Assembly: GCA_003249035.1 (NCBI GenBank)
Contig: QBMK01000001.1
Location: 1 to 64,000 of the forward strand
Length of the DNA stretch: 64,000 nucleotides
Source of the DNA: Pseudanabaena sp.
Lineage (GTDB): Bacteria > Cyanobacteriota > Cyanobacteriia > Pseudanabaenales > Pseudanabaenaceae
Direction of reading: 5' to 3'
Below, in pieces: positions 27,334-36,699 of this stretch (positions within the stretch are counted from its first letter, which is position 1; each line of letters starts with the position of its first letter). Position numbers and translations under genes: made by a program. The notes beneath the pieces were generated by a model that saw nothing but the letters and a program-made list of their open reading frames with translations, did no database searches and was not told the DNA's origin.

Positions 27334-29631
27334 TTAAGCAAGCTGGCAAGTATCATCATCACTGCTTAAGGGAGCACTAGGCTGGGTGAAGTCTGTGTCT
27401 TCTGATGGCGATAAACTCCCTTCCGCAGGATGTAGCATAGATTTAGCTTCAAGCTGATCGTATAAGATCTTAACTACTTGGAGGATGTAACTAGCTGACT
27501 GATCGTAGGCATTGGGTTCTCTAAGCGATCGCGCAACTTGCCAGATCAATTTTTCGGCTTTTTCAAAAGAGGGATAAGTATAAAAGAATTGCCTTAGTAG
27601 TCCATCTAGAGTATGAGTCCTCAAATCATGCCAATTGTCGCGATCGGGATCGAATGGATAGTAAAACACAGAAAACAGTAAAATCTTCGCTCGCATGGAA
27701 CTCGTAAACCGCATTAGTTCCAATCGCAAGTCAAACAAATCACTAGCAACTTTTGGATCGAAAGGAATTTTACTGGCGCTTTTGATGTTTAAGTTAGGAA
27801 TTGGTTGGTTAATAATTGGTGCAATTTGTGGCGCGATCGCTGCCAGATCATTGCCATAAATATCGGGATAAAGCGGCTCTAATTTAGTAAGTAACAAATT
27901 TCCGATCGCGATATATTCTGCCGGTTTAGAAACTCTTTGCACGGACTCATTAAGTAAAGCTTCCAATTGCAAAAAAGTGGGCATAAAGGAGACTAGCTCT
28001 CTTAATAAACCTGCCCAATCTACGCTATTTAATTGGCGCAAATCGCTTTCCCAAATATCTTGATAGGTATAAAACAAGAGCTTCTTTAGACGAATTTGTT
28101 GAGCATCTGTATTAATTTCATGGGCTACCCAGGCATAAATATCCGAGTCATCGTTGAGGTAAGGATCGAGAAGCAATAACTCATCTTCCGTAAAACCGAA
28201 TTGAGGCTCCGATGATGATTCTGCAATCAGCGATTCGCTTAATAGTTCTTCTGCCAAGCTATTTTGTGAAGTTTCAAGCGGTGCAATCAGTTGCGCTGAA
28301 CCTGCATTAATTACTAGATGATTTACTGAATAAGCAAAGGATTGACTGTCCGTTTGGGAATTGGGATTAAATTGCGGAGAGCTTTCAGGTTCAACAATTA
28401 CGGATACTGATGACTGTTGGTAAAGTCTAGAAGCTGCATTAAAAACTATTTTGGCAACAATTAAATATTGTCGCTGTTTTTGGACAGCAATAGTTTTGAC
28501 TGACTTTACTAAGTTTTCTTTTAGAGCTTCAATACTTGGGAATTGTTGATATAAGTCTTCAAATAATTCTCCAAAACTAAAATTATTTAAACGATTGAGA
28601 TCGTTTTCCAAAATACCAGTACATACTAGACATACCAACTTCTTAGCTCGTATTGGATCTTCACTCATTTCAAGGTCATCTGAGACTTCTGCGATTAGCT
28701 TTTCTAGAGGACTTTTAACAGTCTCTTCAATGGAATTGGTAATCGATGGCAACTCGGGAAGGATTAACGGTGTGGCTTCGCTAAAAATAGTTTGAGCTTG
28801 CGATCGCACTAGTAAAGGCTTTAGAGCTTCCAATACTTCATTAGCCGATTGATAGCGCTGCCGAAAATCATAACGCACCATTTTATCGATTACATCTGCC
28901 AATGTCGGAGCAACTTTAGCGCGATCGCGCCAAAAAAGCTCACTAGTAGTCGGATCTTCAGGAATTTGGTTTGGAGATAATCCTGTCAAAGCTTGGATGG
29001 CGATTACCCCGATCGCATAGATATCACTGGCAAACAAGGTCTTGCCGCTAAACTGCTCATTGGGCATATACCCTGGTGAGCCAATCACCAAGCTAGATGT
29101 ATGTCCTAGCTGACTCATTGGCTGGGTGCTAACTTCTTTGACCGCGCCAAAATCTATTAAGACAATTTTTCCATCACTAAAGCGGCGGATCAGATTACTG
29201 GGTTTAATGTCTCGATGGATTACTTGTTGCCGATGAACAAAATCGAGGGTAAGCAAGATATCTGTGAGAAAATCAATTGTGTATTGCTCTCCTAAACATT
29301 GACCACGCTTAATTTCTTGAGTCAATACATTGCCTTCAATTAATTCCTGAGCCAGAAAAAATTCTTCATCTTCTTCAAAGTGCGCCAACAAACTTGGAAT
29401 ACATTCATGTTTGCCCAATCGATAAAGTACCTTAGCCTCTTTATCAAATAGTTCGCGGGAGATTTTTAAAATTTCTGCTTGTGATGAGGCAGGCTTAAGC
29501 TGCTTGATCACACAGGTGGGGCGATCGGGCAGATATCCATCTTCGGCAATAAATGTTTGGCTAAAACCGCCGCCGCCTAGTTGTTTGACGATTTTATAGC
29601 GCCCAGTCAGAGTTTTACCGAGCATAATCAT
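27334..29631 (-). CDS. Hanks-type Ser/Thr protein kinase with three C-terminal repeats
   Basis: A 765-residue protein. The kinase domain (about 9-280) has GGGGFSQTF (19-27), VIKQL with Lys43, HRDIKPSN (139-146), DFG (160-162) and GSPGYMP in the activation segment, so it should be active. The C-terminus has no membrane span. It contains three similar blocks of about 75-80 residues (about 328-405, 513-590, 646-726), each K/RxxLL...DLRxL...LL(F)xxxxxxP(S/T)FxxxExL...YxxxxxxxLxxLY. This repeat is not one I can name and could be a ligand- or partner-binding helical domain. Confidence 0.88.
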   Translation of the reverse strand: MIMLGKTLTGRYKIVKQLGGGGFSQTFIAEDGYLPDRPTCVIKQLKPASSQAEILKISRELFDKEAKVLYRLGKHECIPSLLAHFEEDEEFFLAQELIEGNVLTQEIKRGQCLGEQYTIDFLTDILLTLDFVHRQQVIHRDIKPSNLIRRFSDGKIVLIDFGAVKEVSTQPMSQLGHTSSLVIGSPGYMPNEQFSGKTLFASDIYAIGVIAIQALTGLSPNQIPEDPTTSELFWRDRAKVAPTLADVIDKMVRYDFRQRYQSANEVLEALKPLLVRSQAQTIFSEATPLILPELPSITNSIEETVKSPLEKLIAEVSDDLEMSEDPIRAKKLVCLVCTGILENDLNRLNNFSFGELFEDLYQQFPSIEALKENLVKSVKTIAVQKQRQYLIVAKIVFNAASRLYQQSSVSVIVEPESSPQFNPNSQTDSQSFAYSVNHLVINAGSAQLIAPLETSQNSLAEELLSESLIAESSSEPQFGFTEDELLLLDPYLNDDSDIYAWVAHEINTDAQQIRLKKLLFYTYQDIWESDLRQLNSVDWAGLLRELVSFMPTFLQLEALLNESVQRVSKPAEYIAIGNLLLTKLEPLYPDIYGNDLAAIAPQIAPIINQPIPNLNIKSASKIPFDPKVASDLFDLRLELMRFTSSMRAKILLFSVFYYPFDPDRDNWHDLRTHTLDGLLRQFFYTYPSFEKAEKLIWQVARSLREPNAYDQSASYILQVVKILYDQLEAKSMLHPAEGSLSPSEDTDFTQPSAPLSSDDDTCQLA

Positions 29632-29730
29632 TTTAGCCAGTACTAACAGGGATTTACATGTATTTCTGTATTTAGGTATTTTGACATCTCATTAACGTAC
29701 TAGCAAGTTAATCAGCAATTCGCATTACCA

Positions 29731-29783
29731 AAATAGGTTTAGATGAAAGTCAGCCTATAGCTAACTTTCATCTAAACCTATTT
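29731..29783. other. 20-bp perfect hairpin upstream of the kinase gene
   Basis: AAATAGGTTTAGATGAAAGT pairs perfectly with its reverse complement across a 13-nt loop. It lies 100 nt upstream of the kinase start on the opposite side from its coding sequence. It may be a terminator-like remnant or part of a palindromic element. Confidence 0.5.
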
Positions 29784-29889
29784 GAGGTTTTCTAGTGCCT
29801 AAGGTGCCGACAAGCCGAAATTAGTCTCATAACTTAGAATTACTGCAAGTTAATATTCATAAAATATTACGAAATATTTAGCATTAAAA

Positions 29890-29996
29890 TAATACTAAAG
29901 CACAAAATGGCTGAGCTATTTTGTGCTTTCAAACCCGTCACTTGGTTTGATTTCCAATTTACAAAATTGTCGTCACACTTTTGCAAATTGCCATAT
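29890..29996 (+). repeat. MITE-like interspersed repeat, copy 4
   Basis: A more diverged copy: AATACTAAAGCACAAAATGG end, arm altered to GGCTGAGC, AAACCCGTCACTTGGTTTGA, AATTTACAAAATTG/ACACTTTTGCAAATT. It abuts the dispersed 20-mer CCATATAGCGATTTTCAAGA and lies 95 nt from the large palindrome at 30092. The 29632-30170 interval holds only repeats. Confidence 0.65.
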
Positions 29997-30091
29997 AGCG
30001 ATTTTCAAGAAAGCGCTTTAATGAAGGGAGGTTCCACACCTCTAGACTTGAAGATGCTAATGCCAAGTAGATGCGCTTAATTAATTACACT

Positions 30092-30142
30092 CCCAAACCC
30101 GTAATGTTGTGCCCCTACGGGGCGCAACATTACGGGTTTGGG
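30092..30142. repeat. Palindrome (CCCAAACCCGTAA type), copy 1
   Basis: A roughly 24-bp stem CCCAAACCCGTAATGTTG...CAACATTACGGGTTTGGG with a GCCCC TAC GGGGC core, located 28 nt beyond the trhO stop (minus strand). Together with the adjoining AATTTATTTGCACAGGTACTT it is related to the palindrome at 50641 and its flank. Confidence 0.7.
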
Positions 30143-30170
30143 TAATTTATTTGCACAGGTACTTATAAAG

Positions 30171-30956
30171 CTAGCTAATTTTGTCGATACTGACGCGATC
30201 GTCAAAAACAAAACAATCACCTTCCCAAATGCTTTCTTCTTTAGGAACTTCTTCGATATATTTAAGAATTCCACCTTTGAGATGATATACCTCATTAAAC
30301 CCTTGAGAGAGCATATAGGCACTTGCCTTTTCACAACGAATTCCGCCTGTGCAGAACATGGCAACCTTTTGATGCTTTTCTGGATCTAGCTGCTCACGTA
30401 CATATTTCGGAAATTCACCAAAGGTTTCTAGATTCGGATTAATGGCTCCTTTAAAAGTGCCAAGTTCTATCTCATAAGTATTGCGCGTATCGATCACAAT
30501 CACGTCAGGCTCCGCAATCAAATCATTCCAATCTTTAGCATCCACATATGTACCAACACGATACCGAGGATCAATATCGGGAACGCCCAAAGTGACAATC
30601 TCTTTTTTGAGCCTCACTTTCATTCTTTGAAATGGAATTCCTTGGCAGTGGGATTCTTTGTGTTCTAAGTTCTGAAGACGAGGATCTCTGCGTAAATATT
30701 CTAGTAAAGAATCGATCGCATTACGGGTACCTGCGATCGTGGAGTTAATACCTTCTTTGGCAAGCAGGATCGTTCCTTTGAGTTGATGTGCATCACAAAA
30801 TTCTTTAAGCGGATTCCGCAGTGCTTCATAATCTGACAATTCTGTGAAATGATAAAAAGCGGCAACAACACAAGGCTCTATAGCCTCTTGTTGATGGGCT
30901 TGAATTGTTTGGCTAATTTGTGCCTGCAGTCGGTTTAATAGTTTGATCCTAGTCAT
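30171..30956 (-). CDS. trhO: tRNA uridine(34) hydroxylase (rhodanese-like)
   Basis: A 261-residue YceA/TrhO-type protein. Family members hydroxylate U34 of tRNA to ho5U using oxygen. The N-terminal acylphosphatase-like part contains [17 protein letters not shown]. The rhodanese domain has [20 protein letters not shown] and the catalytic loop [11 protein letters not shown] with the active Cys. ATG start at 30956, at the expected MTRIKLLN-type position. Monocistronic. Confidence 0.92.
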   Translation of the reverse strand: MTRIKLLNRLQAQISQTIQAHQQEAIEPCVVAAFYHFTELSDYEALRNPLKEFCDAHQLKGTILLAKEGINSTIAGTRNAIDSLLEYLRRDPRLQNLEHKESHCQGIPFQRMKVRLKKEIVTLGVPDIDPRYRVGTYVDAKDWNDLIAEPDVIVIDTRNTYEIELGTFKGAINPNLETFGEFPKYVREQLDPEKHQKVAMFCTGGIRCEKASAYMLSQGFNEVYHLKGGILKYIEEVPKEESIWEGDCFVFDDRVSIDKIS

Positions 30957-31455
30957 TTGCCCAGAAATTTGCCAGAGATTTGTTTAAAGGCGATCGCGTT
31001 TTATATCTCTCCAATATAGCGCTTTGCGTTATACAAGAATCTGGTTCTACTCAAAGCTTTAGATCGGAAATCTTCTGAGTCAAAACCAGATATGAGTATC
31101 TAGCACAATTATTTCAGATATTCCCAATCCTCTTTATCGACTATAGGACTGACAATATAGCCTAATGTTCTGCCTTTATCTGCGATCGCTTTTGGTAGTG
31201 TGCCACATTTGTTGGCAGAGTCATTGCTCAAAGTAGAGAAGAAAAAGCGGGTTAAGAAAATCCCTGAAACGCAGGGAAAAGTAATGAATTGCCGCTATGT
31301 TTCTAATCAATATCAATCATGGGGGCGTGGATTGAATAAATATATAAATGGATTGATTAGATAGCTCTATTCCAAAAAAGTAAACTTTAAAATAGTGAAA
31401 GAAGAAGATTCTCAGACAGCTGTAGATTAGAGCAATCACAGACAGAGAGAATCTC
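30957..31455. other. Intergenic region with a short open remnant on the minus strand
   Basis: About 500 nt between trhO and the lipid kinase gene. On the minus strand a frame runs from about 31240 down to a stop near 31105 and would read SNDSANKCGTLPKAIADK, ending KEDWEYLK. It lacks a good start and could be a gene tail left by decay. Otherwise only AT-rich sequence is seen. Confidence 0.35.
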
Positions 31456-31485
31456 TTGACTCTCGTAACCCTTACGAAGTATTCT
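31456..31485 (+). promoter_or_regulatory. Putative sigma-70-type promoter of the lipid kinase gene
   Basis: TTGACT (31456-31461), an 18-nt spacer and TATTCT (31480-31485) lie 55 nt upstream of the ATG at 31540. The same TTG could be read as a start codon, but promoter use is more plausible. Confidence 0.45.
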
Positions 31486-31539
31486 TTGCTTCATCAAACC
31501 GCGTTGCGTTTCATCCTTGAATTAGCGGCGAACAATAAC

Positions 31540-32886
31540 ATGTCAATCTCGATCGCTTTAATTGCGCATGACTCACAAAAAGCTGACATAGTTGCTTTGG
31601 CACAAAAGCATCAAGCCACATTGTCTCGCTACAATTCCATAGCAACAGCCAATACTGGAAAACAGATTCAAGTCGCGACTGGTCTTCATATTGAGCTAAT
31701 GCGATCGCAGCATGATGGAGGGGATATTGAAATTGCCGCTCGTGTAATTGCGGGAGAGGTTGCTTGTGTCATTTGGCTCTTAGATCCCGATCAGATGCAG
31801 GTTTTCGCTTCTAATCTTTTACCTTTATTGCGGATCTGCAAAATATATAACGTTCCCCTAGCTATTAACTTAGCAACAGCAGATGCTGTGCTGCAATCGC
31901 TAGGCAAATGCCTTGTCGCCCATCTGATATTTAATCCTGTGGCTGGACAAGGAAACCCAGATTGGGATCTTGCCATGATTCGTCAAACTTTGGAACCTCA
32001 GATTCAACTGAAGGTTATTTTCACAAAGCCAGATGTTAATCCTGCTGACCAAGCAAAAGATGCGATCGCTTCAATTCAAGAGCGTAAATCAACATCCCCT
32101 AACACTGATTTTATTATCGCGTCTGGTGGCGATGGCACTATTTCTGCTGTGGCTAATGCTTTAATTGGCACAGGTATTCCCCTTGGGATTATTCCTAGAG
32201 GGACTGCAAACGCATTCTCTGTAGCATTGGGAATTCCAACTGGTATAAAACTAGCTTGCGAGAATATTCTCACGGGTAATACTTGCACTGTCGATGCTGC
32301 TCGCTGCAATGGTTTTCCGATGATTTTGCTTGCCGGTATTGGCTTTGAAGCAGAAACTGTTGAACGAGCTAATCGTGACATGAAGAATCTTTTGGGAGCG
32401 CTTGCTTATTTGATTGCGGGGGCGCAGCAACTTTTACAGCAGCAGCTATTTGCCGTTGAGGTTGATATTGATGGCTCAATTACTCAGTTTCGTTGTGGCG
32501 CGATGACTATTGCTAATGCTGCGCCTCCTACTTCAGTGCTGGCTCAAGGATTTGGAGAAGTAATTCCCAATGATGGATTACTTGATGTGACGATTGCCGT
32601 TTCCAAAAATGAGAGTCTTAATCTTTCAGAGCGACTATTAGCGATCGATGCTATTGGCAAATTATTTACTTCTGCGTTAGCTAAAACTCCTATTGAGAAT
32701 GAAGGTTTAGTTTGCTTTAGAACTAACAAAATCAAGGTTACGGCAACCCCACCTCAAAAAGTTGTAGTTGACGGCGAAATAATTGGGACAACACCTGTTG
32801 AAATAGTCTGTATCCCTGATGGATTGACTATTTTTGCTCCATTGGTTAATAGTCTAGCTCCAGTGAGAAAACCAGCCGAGCTGTAG
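31540..32886 (+). CDS. Methylglyoxal-synthase-like domain fused to a YegS/DgkB-type lipid kinase
   Basis: About 448 residues. The first roughly 120 residues match methylglyoxal synthase (IALIAHDSQK, ANTGKQIQVATGLHIEL, HDGGDIEIAARVIAG, NVPLAINLATADAV). The rest is a diacylglycerol/lipid kinase catalytic domain (LIFNPVAGQGNPD, ASGGDGTISAVANAL, PLGIIPRGTANAF, GIGFEAETVERA, VVVDGEIIGTTPVE). The GGD aspartate of the synthase is kept. The catalytic His and second Asp (His98 and Asp101 in E. coli MgsA) are Phe and Asn here (VFASN), so the domain is probably a non-catalytic ligand sensor. A longer TTG start at 31456 is possible. Confidence 0.85.
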   Translation: MSISIALIAHDSQKADIVALAQKHQATLSRYNSIATANTGKQIQVATGLHIELMRSQHDGGDIEIAARVIAGEVACVIWLLDPDQMQVFASNLLPLLRICKIYNVPLAINLATADAVLQSLGKCLVAHLIFNPVAGQGNPDWDLAMIRQTLEPQIQLKVIFTKPDVNPADQAKDAIASIQERKSTSPNTDFIIASGGDGTISAVANALIGTGIPLGIIPRGTANAFSVALGIPTGIKLACENILTGNTCTVDAARCNGFPMILLAGIGFEAETVERANRDMKNLLGALAYLIAGAQQLLQQQLFAVEVDIDGSITQFRCGAMTIANAAPPTSVLAQGFGEVIPNDGLLDVTIAVSKNESLNLSERLLAIDAIGKLFTSALAKTPIENEGLVCFRTNKIKVTATPPQKVVVDGEIIGTTPVEIVCIPDGLTIFAPLVNSLAPVRKPAEL

Positions 32887-33204
32887 TATGAAAAGATCTT
32901 CAATTAGAACTCACTTTCATGTATTTTAAGTGCTTAAAAGGAATTGTTTTAAGCGCTTAAAGCTTTCCCATATTTGCCTTCATAATGAATCTCTCAAGGG
33001 TGACAATCTCTACGCGATCGCCATAGGGAATATATTGCTGCTAAATCACCTGAAATATAGAACTCTCGCAAAGTCCAACCTTCACCACCAAGCACTAAAT
33101 GGCATAAAATCCAACCCTAAGAATAACGCACAATATTCATAAATTGGAGCTGGTTTTGTTGTAATATAATTGTCCTTTGCATTTAAGCATGTGCAAGAAT
33201 TTCT
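32887..33204. other. Intergenic region upstream of the restriction-modification pair
   Basis: About 320 nt. It contains a possible promoter for the methyltransferase: TATAAT at 33165-33170 with TTGGAG 15 nt upstream (33144). A 70-codon open frame at 32930-33142 has no recognisable content and is not called. Confidence 0.4.
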
Positions 33205-34131
33205 GTGAGTAACTCAATAACAGCGATGACTGAAATTTATCTGCCTGAAAAAGTAGCATCTCGGCGTAGATCAGAAAATCGCATTTTGCGTCCTTTCCTA
33301 AAGTGGGCTGGTGGAAAGAGGCAGCTTCTTCCAATATTGCGCAAATACATTCCTAAAAACTTTAGTTCTACAACATACTTTGAACCTTTTGTAGGAGCTG
33401 GTGCTTTTCTTTTCGACTTACAACCTAAAAAAGCATTTATTAATGATGCAAACAAGGAGCTAATTAACTGTTATCAGACAATCAAAGACAAGCCCAATGA
33501 ACTTTTAGAATTGACTAGGGAATATCAAAAAAACATCTCAAGAGAACGTTATTACCAATTGCGTGAATTAGATCGAAAATCAGACTTTAATGAACTTTCC
33601 GATGTACAAAGAGCGGCTAGAATTATTTATTTAAATAAAACCTGTTTTAATGGGTTATTTCGCGTCAACAGTCAAGGTCAATTTAATGTGCCTTATGGAG
33701 ATAATAAAAACCCAATAGTTGCTGATGAAGTTGTTATTGGTGCGATAAGCAAATATTTGAACGAAAATAATATTCAAATTACAAACAAAGATTTTCAAGA
33801 ATCAGTTTCTAATGCTAAAAAAGGTAGTTTTATATATTTCGATCCACCATATGATCCTGTCTCTGATTCATCATCCTTTACAGGTTACGATCTAAGTGGA
33901 TTTGGCAAGGATGAACAACGCCGTCTACAGGATGTATGTGATAGTTTAGTAAAGCGTGGTTGTAAAGTATTGCTTAGTAACTCTGCAACAGATTTTATTA
34001 AGGAGCTTTATAGCAATGAAGAATATTATTCAATAATTGAAGTTGCAGCAACTCGAAGCATTAATGCTGTAGGAACATCAAGGGGAAAAATTAATGAGGT
34101 ACTAATTTTTAGTAAATATGATGTCAAATAA
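33205..34131 (+). CDS. Dam-family DNA adenine methyltransferase (restriction-modification)
   Basis: A 308-residue alpha-class N6-adenine methyltransferase. Motif X/I: FLKWAGGKRQLL (31-42) and FVGAGAF (62-68). Family segment YLNKTCFNGLFRVNSQGQF. Catalytic motif DPPYDP (213-218). Dam-family enzymes modify GATC or, as in EcoRV, GATATC; the site cannot be decided here. GTG start at 33205, or ATG at 33226. It overlaps the next gene by 14 nt, and neither gene contains the GCGATCGC octamer common elsewhere, which suggests transfer. Confidence 0.9.
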   Translation: MSNSITAMTEIYLPEKVASRRRSENRILRPFLKWAGGKRQLLPILRKYIPKNFSSTTYFEPFVGAGAFLFDLQPKKAFINDANKELINCYQTIKDKPNELLELTREYQKNISRERYYQLRELDRKSDFNELSDVQRAARIIYLNKTCFNGLFRVNSQGQFNVPYGDNKNPIVADEVVIGAISKYLNENNIQITNKDFQESVSNAKKGSFIYFDPPYDPVSDSSSFTGYDLSGFGKDEQRRLQDVCDSLVKRGCKVLLSNSATDFIKELYSNEEYYSIIEVAATRSINAVGTSRGKINEVLIFSKYDVK

Positions 34132-35422
34132 TTCAGACAAATCAAAAAATGATATTGCTTGGGAAATTTTATTCGAGACACATCATATTCTAGATGAAAT
34201 CAATAAAAATGGGGTATATAAAATCTCCGCACAAGTGATAAATGAAGAGCGTGAAGCGAGGTTAATGACGAAATTTGATCATCTTATTCAGCTACCCAAG
34301 ATTTTCACTCAAAATCATCTAACCATTCAGCCTGATTCACGAGGAACTTATGTTATTGGACAGTTTCAAAGCTATGAAAAGATTCCTAATAACTCATCCA
34401 TAAAGATCCAAGAATTTGCTTTTCCTGAGTATATTGAAACTCTTAATCCAACAAATATATATTCAGAAGCTGCTTCTATTCTCTGTGCCTTTAATAGTGG
34501 AATTATAAGTGACCTTCTTGGACAGGAAGTTTCGTTTACTGTTTTAGGAAGAATGTCAACAGGGAAGTTTAGCTATTTTATAAACAACTCTCAACAAAAT
34601 ACTGACTGTGAAATTAACGTAGAGAATTCGCAATGTGAAATTGACGCAGGTTTTGAAGGAGGTGATATTTTTGCAATTGTAGAGGCAAAACTTCAAGATG
34701 TAGAGGATTTCTTAATTCGTCAGCTTTATTATCCATATAGACTTTGGCGTAGCAAAACCACAAAAAAAGTTATTCCAATTTTTCTTTCCTATTCTAATGA
34801 CATATTTTCTTTTCATGTATATAGATTTAAAAATGATAATAACTATAATTCAATTGAATTAGTAGAACAAAAAAGGTATCAGATAGGCTCAAATGTTATT
34901 GAGTTAGAGGACATTACCGATATACTTGCAAACATTAAAATCACATCTGACCCAACTGGAATACCATTCCCTCAAGCTAATGTTTTTAATAGAGTTGTAG
35001 ATCTACTTATGCAAGTTCATGGCGTTAGTCCCACAATATCAAAAGAGGAGATAACTATTAACTACGCTTTTAATATCAGGCAAGCTGGATATTATGCTGA
35101 TGCAGCTAGATACCTTGGTCTTTTAAAGAAAAGTCGTGATAAAGAGCAAGGGGTATTCTATTCGATGACAGAAAAAGGTCATATTATCATGGCAAAAACT
35201 CCTAGGAATAGGAATCTAGCTTTAGCTAAATGCATTCTCGAGAAAAAAATTTTTAACAACACTTTAGAAACTTATCTAAATGAAGGAGGAAAACTAAATC
35301 GGCATCTAATTTGCGAAATAATGACAAATGAAAAACTTGGGCTTAATGAAACAACTATTGAACGGCGATTATCGACTGTTTTTGGTTGGATAAACTGGAT
35401 AATGGAACTTACTCAGAGATAA
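34118..35422 (+). CDS. Type II restriction endonuclease (partner of the Dam-family methyltransferase)
   Basis: A 434-residue protein. A PD-(D/E)XK-like active site is visible as IDAGFEGGDIFAIVEAKLQD, with Asp183, Glu189 and Lys191. The C-terminal region (about 330-434) reads like a DNA-binding winged-helix domain, with NIRQAGYYADAARYLGLL, and ends FGWINWIMELTQR. The coding sequence is AT-rich. The start ATGATG overlaps the methyltransferase stop, so expression is coupled. Recognition sequence is unknown; partner identity is inferred from position and motif. Confidence 0.8.
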   Translation: MMSNNSDKSKNDIAWEILFETHHILDEINKNGVYKISAQVINEEREARLMTKFDHLIQLPKIFTQNHLTIQPDSRGTYVIGQFQSYEKIPNNSSIKIQEFAFPEYIETLNPTNIYSEAASILCAFNSGIISDLLGQEVSFTVLGRMSTGKFSYFINNSQQNTDCEINVENSQCEIDAGFEGGDIFAIVEAKLQDVEDFLIRQLYYPYRLWRSKTTKKVIPIFLSYSNDIFSFHVYRFKNDNNYNSIELVEQKRYQIGSNVIELEDITDILANIKITSDPTGIPFPQANVFNRVVDLLMQVHGVSPTISKEEITINYAFNIRQAGYYADAARYLGLLKKSRDKEQGVFYSMTEKGHIIMAKTPRNRNLALAKCILEKKIFNNTLETYLNEGGKLNRHLICEIMTNEKLGLNETTIERRLSTVFGWINWIMELTQR

Positions 35423-35466
35423 CACAAATTTAAGCCATTAGCATCTGAGTAAGTTAAATATTCTAG

Positions 35467-36183
35467 CTAAGCTGCAACTAGCAAACCTGCACTTGATTGC
35501 TTGGGCAATACATCAACAACATCAATTTTTGCACAATAGGCAATATCTTCAGCACCATTAAGATTTAACAGGCGTTTGCCATGACTGGCTTGATAAAATA
35601 ACTCCTCAACCTCACCTTTCCATGACTTATACAGAGCCGCAGCGGCAATCGCCTCATCGTTACCAAAATCAGCCTCATCTTCAAGATTAGCCGCGATCGC
35701 ACCTGCACAGGTTGTATCTTCGAGAGAGTAGCTACCTTCCCAGCCAGAACCAACTATCCAAACAATTTCAGGCTTAGTTGCGCGCAAATACTTCAGCACA
35801 GAACCAAGATTAATCATCGCACAAGCTAAAACACTCTTAGCCTTCTCGATTTTTTGCAGCGATCGCGTGCCATTAGTAGTACTCATAAAAATCCGCTTAC
35901 CTTTAACGACTTCAGGCGTAAAGTCAAATGGCGAATTCCCCAAATCACAACCCTCTACCGTTTTACCGCCGCGCTCGCCAACGCGAATTCTTAACTCTGG
36001 CGGATGCTCTTCGCTGACTCGCATTAACTCTTCAAGATCGGAAAACACCTGAACTCCCTCAGCTCCAGCAGCCAATGCAGTTGCAATCGTGGTGGTTGCT
36101 CGCAAAATATCAACAGCGATCGCGCAATCTGGATTTCCTTCCGCAGGTACTAACTCAGGCGTGTGATAAACAAAGATTTTCAT
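35467..36183 (-). CDS. comB: 2-phosphosulfolactate phosphatase (ComB family)
   Basis: A 238-residue ComB-family protein. [43 protein letters not shown] and [19 protein letters not shown] match the family. In methanogens ComB acts in coenzyme M synthesis; in cyanobacteria the substrate is less certain. Monocistronic on the minus strand, convergent with the restriction gene. Confidence 0.88.
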   Translation of the reverse strand: MKIFVYHTPELVPAEGNPDCAIAVDILRATTTIATALAAGAEGVQVFSDLEELMRVSEEHPPELRIRVGERGGKTVEGCDLGNSPFDFTPEVVKGKRIFMSTTNGTRSLQKIEKAKSVLACAMINLGSVLKYLRATKPEIVWIVGSGWEGSYSLEDTTCAGAIAANLEDEADFGNDEAIAAAALYKSWKGEVEELFYQASHGKRLLNLNGAEDIAYCAKIDVVDVLPKQSSAGLLVAA

Positions 36184-36321
36184 TTATAGATCTAATGGTT
36201 TAGCTGTCTACAATAAATTAAACTCTATGTCTGTGTGTTTTGCAAGAGAGTCAGCCTAAGCACCGTTTCTTTTCCTAGCAGCAAAATACACCTGTTGTCT
36301 TGATAATTCGCGGACAACCAC

Positions 36322-36699
36322 ATGATTGTTACTACTGAATCGTCGCTACAGTCTCGATGAATATCTTGCGATCGCTGAAACAGCCGTAGAAAAATGAGAA
36401 TACCATGATGGAGGAATTATTGCGATAACTGGCGGAACTCTGAACCACAGTGTGAAAGTACTTTCTCCATCAACTGAAGAATACGATCGCACCGATAAGT
36501 TTCGGATGTATCGTTCTATTCCTAGGTCTTGGGAATATCTATTAGTTTCGTCAAAACAAAGTTTTTGTGGAGCGCTATAGCAAGCAGGGATAGGATTGGA
36601 TGTATTGTGATTTTGATCGTTTAGACCAGTCTGTTTTTGCTGGAGTCAATGCATATGGACTTAGCGATCGCCGAGATTTATAGCAATATTGTTTTTTAA
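36322..36699 (+). pseudogene. Decayed Uma2-family endonuclease gene
   Basis: Pieces of a Uma2 (DUF820) protein occur in order but in different frames: MIVTTESS at 36322; RRYSLDEYLAIAETAVEK, a stop, then EYHDGGIIAITGGTLNHS from 36341; directly joined to KVLSPSTEEYDRTDKFRMYR and SIPRSWEYLLV; then FVERYSKQG, a stop, DWMYCDFDRLDQSVF; and finally AIAEIYSNIVF with a stop at 36699. There are at least three frame changes, two in-frame stops and an internal deletion of the central catalytic part, so it is not functional. Confidence 0.8.

Noticed and set aside
32930-33142. 70-codon open frame upstream of the restriction-modification pair
   Set aside because: No recognisable motif, no good ribosome binding site, and composition like the intergenic region.
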